Assembly: GCA_031414695.1 (NCBI GenBank)
Contig: JANNWG010000046.1
Span: 62,001 to 126,000, forward strand
DNA from: UKL13-2 sp031414695
GTDB lineage: Bacteria > Pseudomonadota > Gammaproteobacteria > Burkholderiales > Usitatibacteraceae
Reading direction: 5' to 3'
Length of the DNA: 64,000 nt
Below are positions 26,414-37,300 of this stretch, piece by piece. Every line of letters begins with the position of its first letter. Within the stretch, counting starts at the first letter, position 1. Below the pieces are notes generated by a model. The model was not told where the DNA came from. It saw only the letters and a list, made by a program, of their open reading frames with translations, and did no database searches. Both the position numbers and the translations under genes were made by a program.

Positions 26414-28297
26414 TTAGTTGCTGCTCTTGCCCGTTAATGGCAAATATAAGCTTACGCAGGTACCGCCGCCTTTGAGCGGAACAATTTCAACATGCCCACC
26501 TAGACGCGCGGCACGGTCGCGCATGTTAGCTAAGCCGCGACCATTGCGAATTTTGTCGTGATCAAAAGACGTACCATCATCCGTCATACGCACTAAAACT
26601 CGGTTACCTGCACGATCTATGCCCGTCGATAACGTGATCCGCGTCGCATTTGCATGTTTGAGTGTGTTGGTGAATGCTTCTTGCACAATATGCAAAACGC
26701 TACGCACGTTAGTCGGGTCAAGGTAATCGAGCGGTGGCAAATCTGTTACCGCCCATTCCAGAGATATGCCTGCTGTCTGTAAACGCGGCTCAAGTCGATA
26801 GCGCAAATTACCCAATACCACTAACAAGTCGCGCTCGACAGGCTCCAGCGAGTCAATGGTGAGTTTTAATTCATCAATCGCGTCCGCAATGATCGTCTCC
26901 AGCTCAGCTTGCGAGAGCGTGCCACGACGCATGACCGCGAGCGTGGACATTAAATGTGAGCCAAGTCCGTCATGCATATCGCGCATTAATCGCTGACGCT
27001 CCTCCGCTGTAGCGCGCTGTTGGTCAAGGCTGCGCTCACGCAAAAAACTCGCCGCCAAATCGCGTTCGCGAATTGTTACGCGATTCGCTAAGTCAGCATT
27101 TAACGATTCATAGCTATCTAATGTTTCAACGAATCGTTTCACCAATAAGGCGGCCACTGATATCAATAATAGTGGTAAGCCTAGCGGCAATAAATAGAGT
27201 CGATCAAAACCGAGTAATTCTTGATAGTTAATGAAATCATGCACGCCCACCCCAGCATTAAACACTACCGCGACAATCATCAACATATTGCCACGTGTGA
27301 GCTTACGCGTGAGTTGGTAAATTAACAGCGCCGTCAAAAACGGCGACATCAACGCCAGCACACTGTAAACAACCGTCGTTGCAAACCAAAAATAACCGGT
27401 GAGTGCGCAAATTAAAATAAAGAGTGAACAAACAATGCCAAAAATAATCAGTGACCGTTCGAAGCGCGGCATTTGTCGATTGGCGTAGTGTAGTGAAAAA
27501 TTTACCTGCAACACAGATAGCCAACACATCGCAGGCACCGCCATTGCACCTAGCCAATCAGGCGTGTCGCGCAGGTAATGATGGAATAACCGCACCACGG
27601 CAACGAGAGCCATCATGCCAAACAGCAAAAACATAGTTTCAGAGCGGCGCCTTAGCCACAATGTGAGCGAAAAAATCGCCATCACCACCAAGACACCAGT
27701 GATAAGTTGCGGGGCTGTCGTTTGAATAAAGTAACGCGTGTCGTAGATTGACTCTAGTGACTCTGCATCGCCAACAAATACGGTGGCAACGCCGGCACGT
27801 GTGTATTTATCGGGATGCAGGCGAATATGCAGCGTGTTGACGCCTTCACGAATCAAGCTCGATGGCACTAAATGGTACTGCGCCAAATTCCACGACTCCT
27901 GCGGCTTAGGCCCTAATCTGCCACTAATGGCAAATGATGCACCGTTGAGATACAACTCAACATTGTTCGTTACCCGCGAGATATAAATAGCACGCTGCGT
28001 AGCTTCGTGACCGTCGTGGTTCCCGCCGTTGTGAGTGAAAGTGAGTCGATACCAACCGTATTTTTTCAAATCACGTTTTTGCTTTCGCCAACTATCCGGC
28101 AAATCGACAACTTGCCATTCACTAGCGGCGCTAGGAATGCTAAGTGATGTTGATTGCAAAAATTCCGCTTGGTCGTAAGCGTTGTATGGCAGCTTACCGA
28201 CGCCGTGATTGGCATGCGCGGCTGCGCATATTAAGAGTAAAAAACATAAGCTAATGCGCGAGCGAAGGTTGCTAACCATGCGGCTAAGGTTAGTCAT
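26414..28297 (-). CDS. Membrane histidine kinase with sugar-binding-like sensor and 7TM domain
   Basis: About 627 residues. A Sec signal (SLCFLLLICAAAHA) is followed by a jelly-roll periplasmic domain (NVELYLNGASFAISGRLG) like the galactose-binding folds of glycosidases, then about seven membrane helices (7TMR-DISM type). The cytoplasmic HisKA_3 dimerisation box MRDMHDGLGSHL holds the phospho-His, followed by HATPase DDGTSFDH and GRGLANMRDRAARLGG. It partners the NarL-type regulator 19 bp upstream. An in-frame upstream extension exists, but this start gives a proper signal peptide. Ligand unknown. Confidence 0.9.
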   Translation of the reverse strand: MTNLSRMVSNLRSRISLCFLLLICAAAHANHGVGKLPYNAYDQAEFLQSTSLSIPSAASEWQVVDLPDSWRKQKRDLKKYGWYRLTFTHNGGNHDGHEATQRAIYISRVTNNVELYLNGASFAISGRLGPKPQESWNLAQYHLVPSSLIREGVNTLHIRLHPDKYTRAGVATVFVGDAESLESIYDTRYFIQTTAPQLITGVLVVMAIFSLTLWLRRRSETMFLLFGMMALVAVVRLFHHYLRDTPDWLGAMAVPAMCWLSVLQVNFSLHYANRQMPRFERSLIIFGIVCSLFILICALTGYFWFATTVVYSVLALMSPFLTALLIYQLTRKLTRGNMLMIVAVVFNAGVGVHDFINYQELLGFDRLYLLPLGLPLLLISVAALLVKRFVETLDSYESLNADLANRVTIRERDLAASFLRERSLDQQRATAEERQRLMRDMHDGLGSHLMSTLAVMRRGTLSQAELETIIADAIDELKLTIDSLEPVERDLLVVLGNLRYRLEPRLQTAGISLEWAVTDLPPLDYLDPTNVRSVLHIVQEAFTNTLKHANATRITLSTGIDRAGNRVLVRMTDDGTSFDHDKIRNGRGLANMRDRAARLGGHVEIVPLKGGGTCVSLYLPLTGKSSN

Positions 28298-28316
28298 CAA
28301 GTCAGCCAAAAGGACG

Positions 28317-28970
28317 CTAAAGGGTGCGGATAAGACCCATGCGGTTGGCCTCAAATACGGCCTCACCGCGCGAGTGTACCGCGAGCTTGCGGTAGATTTT
28401 TTTAACATGGCTCGTCACGGTGTGCGGGGATATGCCCATCAGTTTACCCATCTCTGGGTAGTTATAGCCTTTTGAGGCGAGCAATAGTATTTCGCGCTCA
28501 CGCTCAGACAAGGTGACATCACTATCGACGACACTGACTTGCGGCGTTGTTTCTGCTTGAAATCGTTTTAATAAGCGTCGCGCAATAATGGGAGATATCG
28601 GTGATCCGCCAGCCACTAGTTCGTGCAAGCCAGACAAGAAGCTCGTTTCTGATGCATCCTTGAGCAAGTAGCCAGACGCGCCAGCTTCGATGGAAGCCAA
28701 CACATGCTCTTCATCACCAAAAACGGTCACTACCATAGACTCACAATTGGGCAGTGTCAGACTCGCTTGACGAATAATCTCAATGCCCGAAATATCCGGC
28801 AGCCCCAAATCAACGAGCAAAATGTCGGGTTTACGTAAACTTAACATCGCCAGGCCCTCGCCGCCCGTGCCGACGCTCGCGACAACTTCAAAAGCCGCAT
28901 CTTTGGCAATGATCGTCGCATAGCGATCTCGAAACGCTACATCATCTTCAACAATTAATACACGGGACAT
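28317..28970 (-). CDS. NarL/FixJ-type response regulator
   Basis: A 217-residue response regulator. The receiver has DD at 9-10 (IVEDD), phospho-Asp in LLVDLGLPD, Thr in VVTVF and Lys in LLKDA. The C-terminal LuxR-type HTH reads LSEREREILLLASKGYNYPE followed by ISPHTVTSHVKKIYRKL. It is expected to be phosphorylated by the kinase encoded 19 bp downstream and to bind DNA as a dimer. Regulon unknown. Confidence 0.95.
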   Translation of the reverse strand: MSRVLIVEDDVAFRDRYATIIAKDAAFEVVASVGTGGEGLAMLSLRKPDILLVDLGLPDISGIEIIRQASLTLPNCESMVVTVFGDEEHVLASIEAGASGYLLKDASETSFLSGLHELVAGGSPISPIIARRLLKRFQAETTPQVSVVDSDVTLSEREREILLLASKGYNYPEMGKLMGISPHTVTSHVKKIYRKLAVHSRGEAVFEANRMGLIRTL

Positions 28971-29094
28971 GGCGGCATTTACTTAGTAACGTTGATAAGT
29001 GATTGTACCGCTCAGCAAATCAATCGCCATACCCTGTTTGCGGGATGATGCGTAGGTCACTATTTGTGTCCAAACAACTTCAAACTCTGCGAAA

Positions 29095-30354
29095 TCAACT
29101 CTTTTTCATCGAGTCAAAAAACTCAGCATTATTTTTCGTCGCTTTGAGTTTGTCGATTAAGAATTCGGTGGCTTCTAACTCATCCATGGCAAACATCATC
29201 TTGCGCAATACCCAAACGCGCTGCAAGATTTCAGGCTTCAGCAATAGCTCTTCTTTACGCGTACCCGAACGGTTTACGTTTAACGCGGGATAGACACGCT
29301 TCTCCGCTGCGCGGCGATCTAGGTGCACTTCCATATTACCAGTGCCTTTAAATTCTTCGTAAATCACGTCATCCATGCGTGAGCCAGTATCAATCAACGC
29401 CGTGGCAATGATGGTGAGTGAGCCGCCCTCTTCGATATTGCGTGCCGCACCAAAAAACCGTTTCGGGCGTTGTAATGCATTGGCATCCACACCACCGGTA
29501 AGCACTTTGCCTGAGGCAGGCACGACAGTATTGTAAGCACGCGCCAAGCGGGTGATGGAGTCGAGCAAAATCACCACATCTTTTTTGTGCTCAACCAAAC
29601 GCTTAGCCTTTTCAATCACCATTTCAGCGACCTGCACGTGGCGGGTGGCTGGCTCATCAAAGGTCGATGAGACCACTTCACCTTTGACAGTGCGCTGCAT
29701 TTCGGTGACTTCCTCAGGGCGCTCATCAATGAGCAAAACAATCAGAACCACTTCCGGATGGTTAGACGTTATTGCCTGCGCGATGTGTTGCAGCATCACC
29801 GTTTTACCAGACTTAGGGGACGCCACCAACAAACCGCGCTGACCTTTGCCAATCGGCGCGATGATGTCAATGACGCGTCCAGTAATGTTTTCGTCCGACT
29901 TAATGTCGCGCTCTAACGTAAACGGTTTATTCGGGAAAAGCGCCGTTAAATTTTCAAATAAAATTTTGTTTTTACCAGCCTCTGGCGGCTCGCCGTTGAC
30001 CTTGTCCACTTTTACCAGCGCAAAATAACGTTCGCCCTCTTTGGGTGTGCGAATTTCGCCCTCGATGGTGTCGCCGGTATGCAAATTAAAGCGTCGAATT
30101 TGTGATGGACTCACATAAATATCGTCGGGGCCGGCCAAGTATGAAATATCAGGAGAGCGCAAAAATCCAAAGCCGTCTTGCAAGACTTCGAGCGTGCCAT
30201 CACCAAAAATGGCGTCACCTTTTTTCGCTTGATGTTTGAGGAGCGCAAAAATCAGCTCTTGTTTACGCAAGCGATTTGCGCCCTCAAGTTCGACTTCCGC
30301 CGCCATTGCCACCAATTCGGAGACGTGTTTTAGTTTCATTTCAGATAATTGCAT
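29095..30354 (-). CDS. rho: Transcription termination factor Rho
   Basis: A 419-residue hexameric RNA-dependent ATPase, the same length as E. coli Rho. The N-terminal RNA-binding (Rho-OB) domain has GFGFLRSPDISYLAGPDDIY; Walker A ASPKSGKT, LIDERPEEV, Walker B ILLDSITRLARAYN and ALIDTGSRMDDVIYEEFKGT are all intact. It lies downstream of trxA, the usual gene order, with a 330-bp untranslated leader between them. AAGGAG is 11 bases before the ATG. Confidence 0.98.
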   Translation of the reverse strand: MQLSEMKLKHVSELVAMAAEVELEGANRLRKQELIFALLKHQAKKGDAIFGDGTLEVLQDGFGFLRSPDISYLAGPDDIYVSPSQIRRFNLHTGDTIEGEIRTPKEGERYFALVKVDKVNGEPPEAGKNKILFENLTALFPNKPFTLERDIKSDENITGRVIDIIAPIGKGQRGLLVASPKSGKTVMLQHIAQAITSNHPEVVLIVLLIDERPEEVTEMQRTVKGEVVSSTFDEPATRHVQVAEMVIEKAKRLVEHKKDVVILLDSITRLARAYNTVVPASGKVLTGGVDANALQRPKRFFGAARNIEEGGSLTIIATALIDTGSRMDDVIYEEFKGTGNMEVHLDRRAAEKRVYPALNVNRSGTRKEELLLKPEILQRVWVLRKMMFAMDELEATEFLIDKLKATKNNAEFFDSMKKS

Positions 30355-30684
30355 GGGCGCTTTGGCTCCTTAGGGTGATACGCTCGCAGCACAATGGCTG
30401 CAAAAAATACGGTCATAAAAAATTGATAAAGGTGGCTAACGTGGTTGAAACGTTGCTTGGCAAATCGCGTGACTTCATGAAGGGCTCGAACAATAGCGAC
30501 TCTAAATTACGTCGTACTTTCGACCGATTACTTTGGGGGGCGCTTCAGAGGTATTGCGAAGACTTGCCGAGTGTTTTGTTACTTCTGCGGAATGACTTTC
30601 AACACAGATTGGTGATGAGTATAACTAAAAACGCGCTGGGCGCAAGAGAAAAATGTCTTTCACTTACGACCAGCGGACTTGCCA
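30355..30684. other. Non-coding gap between trxA and rho (probable rho leader)
   Basis: This 330-bp stretch has no supported gene. An open frame crossing it on the plus strand looks like a chance antisense frame. In other proteobacteria rho carries a long leader in which Rho terminates its own transcript, so this gap may serve the same purpose. I see no strong hairpin plus T-run in it. Confidence 0.5.
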
Positions 30685-31011
30685 TTAGATGTTAGCGTCA
30701 ATAAATGCGGCTAATTGGGTTTTAGAAAGCGCACCAACTTTGGTCGCTTCAACACTGCCATTTTTAAATAACATCAGTGTCGGTATGCCGCGAATACCAT
30801 ATTTTGGTGGGGTTGCTTGATTTTCATCAATATTGAGCTTGGCGACCTTCAGTTTGCCTGCATAGTCGCGCGCGACGTCATCTAATATGGGCGCAATCAT
30901 TTTACAAGGCCCACACCACTCCGCCCAATAATCCACTAAAACAGGAGTTTGGCATTGAATCACTTCGGATTCAAAACTACTATCACTGACGTGCACAACT
31001 TGTTGACTCAT
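30685..31011 (-). CDS. trxA: Thioredoxin 1
   Basis: A 108-residue thioredoxin with the active site WCGPCK, the cis-Pro segment GIRGIPTLMLF and normal length. It reduces disulfides in cytoplasmic proteins using NADPH via thioredoxin reductase. GAGG sits seven bases before the ATG. trxA directly upstream of rho is a conserved arrangement. It is divergent from fdxA. Confidence 0.98.
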   Translation of the reverse strand: MSQQVVHVSDSSFESEVIQCQTPVLVDYWAEWCGPCKMIAPILDDVARDYAGKLKVAKLNIDENQATPPKYGIRGIPTLMLFKNGSVEATKVGALSKTQLAAFIDANI

Positions 31012-31178
31012 GATGACCTCGTTTTATCAATTTTTAGGTGCCGCTGAAAACATCGCGCGGCAAATTAAGCGAAACGCGATTATGCCATTCTTCACTCATA
31101 CGCATTATTAGTGCAAATACTGGCAAACAGTGGCAATTAATTGAAATAGGAACGGTCTGCTAAAATTCAAATCAATCT

Positions 31179-31260
31179 GCTGGCGTTTTCTGTTTGCTTT
31201 TTAACCCCTATTTAAACTAGCTGGCGTTTTCTGTTTGCTTTTTAACCCCTATTTAAACTA
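31179..31260. repeat. Perfect 41-bp tandem duplication upstream of fdxA
   Basis: Two identical 41-bp units (31179-31219 and 31220-31260) sit head-to-tail and end 10 bp before the ATG of fdxA. Each unit starts GCTGGCGTTTTCTGTTTGCT and ends CCCCTATTTAAACTA. The absence of any mismatch suggests a recent event or selection for two copies of a 5'-UTR or promoter element. Confidence 0.95.
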
Positions 31261-31270
31261 TCGACGCATC

Positions 31271-31594
31271 ATGGCCTACGTAATCACTGAATCCTGCATT
31301 AAATGTAAATATACCGACTGCGTTGATGTCTGCCCGGTTGATTGTTTTCGCGAGGGGCCCAATATGTTGGTGATTGACCCTGACGAATGCATTGATTGCA
31401 CCTTATGCGTAGCGGAGTGCCCAGTGGAAGCCATATTTGCCGAAGATGATGTGCCGACGGTACAAAAACCGTTTATCGCCATTAATGCTGAGCTAGCCAA
31501 AATTTGGAAGCCCATTGTGCAACGTAAACCTGGCCCCGTTGATGCCGACGAGTGGGCTAAGGTTAAAGAGAAAGCCCATCTGATTGAAAAGTAG
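31271..31594 (+). CDS. fdxA: 7Fe ferredoxin (FdxA)
   Basis: About 107 residues, a seven-iron ferredoxin with one 3Fe-4S and one 4Fe-4S centre. Cysteines are in SCIKCKYTDCVDVCPVDC and CIDCTLCVAECPVEA, and the C-terminal extension (WKPIVQRKPGPVDADEWAKV) is typical of the Azotobacter FdI-like group. The start at 31271 (MAYVITESC) matches relatives. It is immediately preceded by a 41-bp tandem duplication. It lies directly upstream of the AddB-like gene, which starts 22 bp later. Confidence 0.96.
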   Translation: MAYVITESCIKCKYTDCVDVCPVDCFREGPNMLVIDPDECIDCTLCVAECPVEAIFAEDDVPTVQKPFIAINAELAKIWKPIVQRKPGPVDADEWAKVKEKAHLIEK

Positions 31595-31616
31595 TGGCGC
31601 ATCGTTTGATGTCAAT

Positions 31617-34388
31617 ATGCAAATGTCTGGTGAAGGCATTACGCTAGTAACACCAAACCGTCGCCTTGCCGCCACACTTAAGCGTCTCTTTAATACCGAA
31701 CAAACAGCCAAAGGCCTCACTACATGGGCGTCGCCAGACATATTGCCCATCAGCAGTTTTTTTGAGCGCCTGTTCGCGCTCCTGCAACATCGCATTCCAG
31801 AGACTTATCAGCGTCAGTTAATGTCATCTGATGTAGCACTTTTGCTTTGGGAGCAAGTGATTCGTCAAAGCGAATCATCTAATGCATTAGCGTTGCTCTC
31901 AATTCGCGAAACAGCAAAAAATGCGACAGAAGCTTACGCACTCGCCCACCAATGGCGACTGTTTTCATCATTGCAAACTTATCCCGCACACGAAGATAGT
32001 CGCACTTGGATGGGTTGGGAAAAACGTTTTAGCGAGACCCTGAAAGAGAAAAAAGCAATTACGGCAGCAACCCTGCCCGACTATTTGCGCGCAGTGCTCG
32101 ACAAGGTGGAAGATAAATCACTGCTGCTACCAAATTCTTTAATGACGGCGGGCTTTGATATTGTCACGCCGCAACAACAACATTTTTTTGACATGTTGAT
32201 ATCAGCTGGCGTTGAGATCACACCATTGGTATCCGCCAATGAACAAAGCAGCAATATATCCAGAGCTGTATTTGCGACTGAGGAGGAGGAACTACGTGCT
32301 GCCGCAAGCTGGGCGCGTACAAAACTAGCGGCGACACCCGTGCAAAATATCGCGATTGTCATTCCAGATTTGCGCGCTAAACGCAGCCAGATTGCACGCA
32401 TCATGACTGACACGCTCGCGCCGACAGCGCGCAGCACCACAAATGCCCTACCAACTGCACACTTTAATATCTCACTCGGTCAGCCATTGGGTCACTACGC
32501 GCTGGTGTTTGATGCGCTCAACATGCTTGCGTTTTCGTTAAAGCGACCCATCCCAGCGCTCGATTTCAGCGCATTGCTACGCTCACCATTTATCGCTGGT
32601 GCGGCAATTGAAATTGCCGCGCGTGCCAAGCTAGATGCGGTGTTTCGCGATACAGTCAGTGCAGAAGTCAGTTTATTTGGGGTTCAGCGTCAGTTAAAAA
32701 TTGCAGCCGATAAAAAACTCATGCACGCCGCCGCATCGTGCAATATTTTTATGACGTTAATTGATCGCGTTGCGCAATTAAATGAGTTATCCAATAACAC
32801 TTCGCCGCATGAATGGCGTGAGCATTTTAGTCAGGTGCTCGCCGCCTGGGGTTTTGCGACTGAGGGCACGCTTGACTCCACACAATACCAAGTGTTGGCA
32901 AAATTTCGCGAAGCGCTCACCACGCTGGCTTCGCACCAAACAGTAAGCCATAAATTACGCGGCAGTGAAGCGCTGATGTTGTTGCGTCGCATCGCTGCTG
33001 ATACAGTTTTTCAGCCGGAAACAAATCACGCTGCTGATTCGCCGATTCAAGTGCTCGGCATACTTGAGTCGGCAGGTCACATCACTGGTGCATTCGATGC
33101 CTTGTGGGTGACTGGCTTAACAGAGACTGCATGGCCACTCGCTGCTGCGCCAAACCCATTTATTCCCGTTGGCTTGCAGCGCAGTGCGGGCATACCAGAG
33201 TCATCCGCCACACATTCATTGGCGCTTGACAAAAAAATCACAGCGGGCTGGTGTGCGTCTGCACATGAAGTTATCTTTAGCCATGCCAGCCTTGCGGGCG
33301 GCGGTGCAACTGATGAAGTCAGACGCGTTAGTGCTTTGATTGCGTTTGTGCCAATTAAAGCCACACCGCCTATTGAAATAAATATGGCGGAGGCGCTGTT
33401 GGCGAGCCACCAATTTAATGCGTTAGAAAAAACGCCTGACCAAGCCATTACACCACTCACTTCACCCACGCTGATTCATGGCGGTGCGGCGATGTTGGCA
33501 GATCAAGCGGCGTGTCCGTTTCGTGCTTTTGCACGGCATCGCTTATCAGCAACGCCGCTCGCCGTGCCCACGCTTGGCATAGATGCCGCCGACCGTGGAA
33601 ACTTGCTACACGATGTGCTGCATCGCCTCTGGAGCCAACTTAAAACGCAAGCGCATTTGCAATCATTGTCGTTAGCTGAACGTGAAGTTGCGGTGCATGA
33701 TGCGATAACACAAGCCATCGCCCACGCCCACGCATCGGGAATTGAGGCGCTCACCGGACGCTTTGCGGCAATAGAAACAGCGCGCTTACAAGACCTAGTC
33801 TTAAATTGGCTTGCGTACGAGTTAAGCCGCGCTCCATTTAGCGTGGCGGGCGTTGAGGCCATACGCATCACCACACTGGCCAACATCACGATGAAGCTGC
33901 GCCTTGATCGTATTGATAAATTAAGCGACGGCACACACGCCTTAATTGACTACAAAACGGGCGAGGCAAAAATAAAAAGCTGGCTTGGTGCGCGCCCTGA
34001 TGAGCCGCAACTGCCGCTTTATTATCATGCAGTAGAAGCCGCGGGCGATAGCGTTTCCACACTCGCATTTGCACGCGTCAAACGCGGGCCTACGTTTGGA
34101 TTTGAAGGGGTCGCTGCCGCACCTGACATGCTGCCAAGCGTATCTATGATTGAAGAAAAACGCGGCGGTATCGCGGACGAGTACCCATCATGGGATGTCT
34201 TGGTGCAATCTTGGGAGCGTGCGCTCAACGCGCTCGCTATTGAATTTGCCGAAGGTGTTGCCACGGTAATGCCTAAAAATGGCGCACTAACCTGCTCGCG
34301 TTGCGAATTACAAAGTGTGTGTCGGGTGTCATCAATAGATAACAGTATTAGCTTGATGGATGAAATAGATGATGAACACATCCAGTAA
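31617..34388 (+). CDS. AddB-like PD-(D/E)XK nuclease / inactive helicase
   Basis: About 923 residues, of the betaproteobacterial DNA-repair family that pairs with an AddA/RecB-like helicase. The start MQMSGEGITLVTPNRRLAAT resembles the helicase-like N-domain of AddB. The C-terminal nuclease has RLDRIDKL...LIDYKTGEAK, and an Fe-S cluster set is formed by CPFRAFARH plus CSRCELQSVC near the end. The expected role is double-strand-break end resection with the next gene. It overlaps that gene by 20 bases. The start could also be ATG two codons later. Confidence 0.85.
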   Translation: MQMSGEGITLVTPNRRLAATLKRLFNTEQTAKGLTTWASPDILPISSFFERLFALLQHRIPETYQRQLMSSDVALLLWEQVIRQSESSNALALLSIRETAKNATEAYALAHQWRLFSSLQTYPAHEDSRTWMGWEKRFSETLKEKKAITAATLPDYLRAVLDKVEDKSLLLPNSLMTAGFDIVTPQQQHFFDMLISAGVEITPLVSANEQSSNISRAVFATEEEELRAAASWARTKLAATPVQNIAIVIPDLRAKRSQIARIMTDTLAPTARSTTNALPTAHFNISLGQPLGHYALVFDALNMLAFSLKRPIPALDFSALLRSPFIAGAAIEIAARAKLDAVFRDTVSAEVSLFGVQRQLKIAADKKLMHAAASCNIFMTLIDRVAQLNELSNNTSPHEWREHFSQVLAAWGFATEGTLDSTQYQVLAKFREALTTLASHQTVSHKLRGSEALMLLRRIAADTVFQPETNHAADSPIQVLGILESAGHITGAFDALWVTGLTETAWPLAAAPNPFIPVGLQRSAGIPESSATHSLALDKKITAGWCASAHEVIFSHASLAGGGATDEVRRVSALIAFVPIKATPPIEINMAEALLASHQFNALEKTPDQAITPLTSPTLIHGGAAMLADQAACPFRAFARHRLSATPLAVPTLGIDAADRGNLLHDVLHRLWSQLKTQAHLQSLSLAEREVAVHDAITQAIAHAHASGIEALTGRFAAIETARLQDLVLNWLAYELSRAPFSVAGVEAIRITTLANITMKLRLDRIDKLSDGTHALIDYKTGEAKIKSWLGARPDEPQLPLYYHAVEAAGDSVSTLAFARVKRGPTFGFEGVAAAPDMLPSVSMIEEKRGGIADEYPSWDVLVQSWERALNALAIEFAEGVATVMPKNGALTCSRCELQSVCRVSSIDNSISLMDEIDDEHIQ

Positions 34389-37300
34389 GCCAGACAATCG
34401 CCTCACCGATAGCGCTGAACGCGAACGCGCGCTCAGCATTGGCGAATCATTCATCGTGCGCGCACCTGCGGGCGCAGGTAAAACGCGTCTTCTCATTCAA
34501 CGCTATTTAGCGCTGCTGGCAAGCGTAGATGCGCCCGAAGAAATTATCGCCATTACCTTCACCCGCAAAGCCGCCGCCGAAATGCGCGCACGCGTGATGA
34601 ATGCACTCTTAGCCGCGACTGACGACAACATTATTGAAGATAGCCAAACACGTTTACTGGCGCAACAAGTATTGGCCAAAGACAATGCTGACACCACGCG
34701 CCAACCGTGGCGACTTGTTGAAAATGCATCACGGCTTCGCATACAGACTATTGATGCGCTGAACGCATCGCTAACGCGGCAAATGCCAACACTCGCTAGA
34801 TTTGGCGCGCAGCCTGAGAGCGTGGAGGATGCAAGCGCGCTCTATCTTGAGGCCGCGACAAATTTACTCGCGCAGCTAGATGACGATAGTCCCGTGGCTG
34901 ATGACATTACCACCCTACTCACGCACTTAGATAACAATTTATCGGTGGTCACTCAGCTACTCGCCGCGATGCTCGCCGCACGCGATCATTGGCTTAGAAA
35001 TTTAACTGATATGCAGGTTCGCGATGTGTTGGAGGCCACACTCAAACGCATCAGCATTGATGCGCTTCGCACTACAGCGGCGTTATTCCCCGATGAATTA
35101 AAATCAGAAACACTAGCATTGGCGAGACATTCGGGACAAAATTTGCTCGAACTAGCCGCCGATACTAGTGTTTCAAAATCGACTAAACATGCTGAATTAA
35201 TGGCGAGCGTAGATTGCCACGACTTTCCAAGTTGCCAAGTTGAAGGTATTTCGACATGGTTAGCACTCGCTGATTTGTTGCTCACCGCGTCTAATGAATG
35301 GCGTAAACCGAAAGGCATTAACAAAACAATTGGCTTTCCCGTTGGCGAAACAGCGGCTGAAAAAACACAATGCAAAGCTATGAAAGCGCGTATTCAGGCG
35401 CTACTTGAAAATGTTTCAGCAATGCCATCAAGCGCTCATTTAATGGCTTCATTAGCAGCACTTCGCGCCCTGCCCGCCACGATTTACGCTGACGATGAAT
35501 GGGAAGTGCTCGGCGCAATTGTGCGCTTGCTGCCACACGCCACCGCGCATCTATGGGCGGTATTTGGCCGCGAGGCGCAATGTGACTTTACCGAAATATC
35601 GCAGGCCGCTGCGCGCGCCTTGGGTGAAGATGATGCGCCGACAGATTTGGCGCTATCGCTTGACTACCGCATTCGTCATTTGCTGATTGATGAATTTCAA
35701 GATACCTCTCACGCCCAATACACACTGATCGAAAAACTCACGCGCGGCTGGATGCCCGACGACGGTCGCACACTATTTGTGGTGGGCGACCCGATGCAGT
35801 CTATTTACCGATTTCGCGAAGCCGAGGTGCGCTTATTTTTGCGCGCACGCGAATCCGGTATCGGCGGCGTTGCCCTCACGCCACTCACGCTCTCGGTTAA
35901 TTTTCGTTCTTGCGCGGGCGTGGTCAATTGGGTTAACGCCACGTTTGAACCACTCATGCCAGCTGACAATCAAGTGCACAACGGCGCGGTGCCTTATTCG
36001 AGAAGTTCAGCGTTTCAAACAACAAACAACATAGATGATTTAGCAGTTCAGTGGCATTGGGTGTTTGACGCTAATGATAAAGATGAAAATACTAAAGTCG
36101 ATACATCTGTCATCGAAGCCAATAATGTCGTCAGTATTATTCATACTGCACAACAAATAAATGCACATGGCAGCATCGCGATATTAGTCCGTAATCGTAC
36201 GCATTTGCGCGACATCATTCCCGCGCTCAAGCACGCCAACATCACCTTTCAAGCTATAGATATTGATCCGCTCAACAATTGTCCCATTGTCGAGGATTTA
36301 TTTGCGCTGATGCGCGCGCTTACACATTTGGCGGATCGTATTGCTTGGCTTGCGATACTCAGAGCGCCTTGGTGTGGGCTCACGCTCAATGATTTGGCTG
36401 CGCTCACCAATAGCGTGACACCAATCAACAGCACGCTCGCGCCTGACCCTCGCACTATTTGGGAAATGATGCACGACACAACGCGCATCGGGAGCCTCAG
36501 CCAAGACGGGCAAACGCGATTAATCGCGTGCCGCGATGTAATGGTAGATGCCGTGAAATCACGCCAGCAAACGTCTCTGCGCGATGCACTAGAAAACACT
36601 TGGCTCAAGCTAAAAGGCCCCGCGTGTTTGACGCATGATGGTGCACTTGCAGACGCACAAACGTTTTTACAACTTGTTGCGTCGTGTGCCGAAAATGAAA
36701 CTGGCGGCAGCCAAATCATTGATCTAGCACTGCTGGAACACCGCATGGATAGGCTATTTTCAGGCAATCGCATGGCAATTAACAATCCGCTGCCTACAGT
36801 TGAAATCATGACCATTCACAAAGCCAAGGGACTCGAATTTGATACCGTAATTGTGCCGAGCCTGAATCGCATACCGCGCGTGAGTGGTAAAAAATTGTTG
36901 GCATGGTCTGATGACACCAACACCGATACAGGCGAGCGTGAGCTACTGCTCGCACCCATTCGTGAGACGGGTGTGGCGGAAAATGCCGATTCGATTTACA
37001 ACTACATCGCCGCCCGTGAGCGCGAGAAGCAGCTGCATGAAGACGTGCGCTTAATGTATGTCGCTGCCACACGCGCTGTGTCGCATCTACATTTACTTGC
37101 AACACTACAAGTCAGCCATGATGATGCGGGCAGCGAAATAGTTGCGCCGAGATTGACAAGCTTGCTGGGCGCAATTTGGCCTGCGGTAGAAGCGATGGCA
37201 AATGTTGCTGAAGCAGCAGAAAAAAATTCGCCGCTTCATACAAGCATAACAACAGGCATCACAACAACAAGCATCACAACAAAAAATTTAATTGAAACGC

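Noticed and set aside
30276..30695. Plus-strand open frame of 139 codons in the trxA-rho gap
   Set aside because: It begins inside the 3'-antisense of rho and ends inside trxA antisense, has no motif and no ribosome site, and looks like a chance frame in a leader region.
31179..31260. CRISPR array
   Set aside because: The two 41-bp units are directly adjacent with no spacer and only two copies exist.
36249..36815. 188-codon minus-strand frame inside the AddA-like gene
   Set aside because: No motif; the helicase coding frame continues uninterrupted through it with conserved motifs on both sides.
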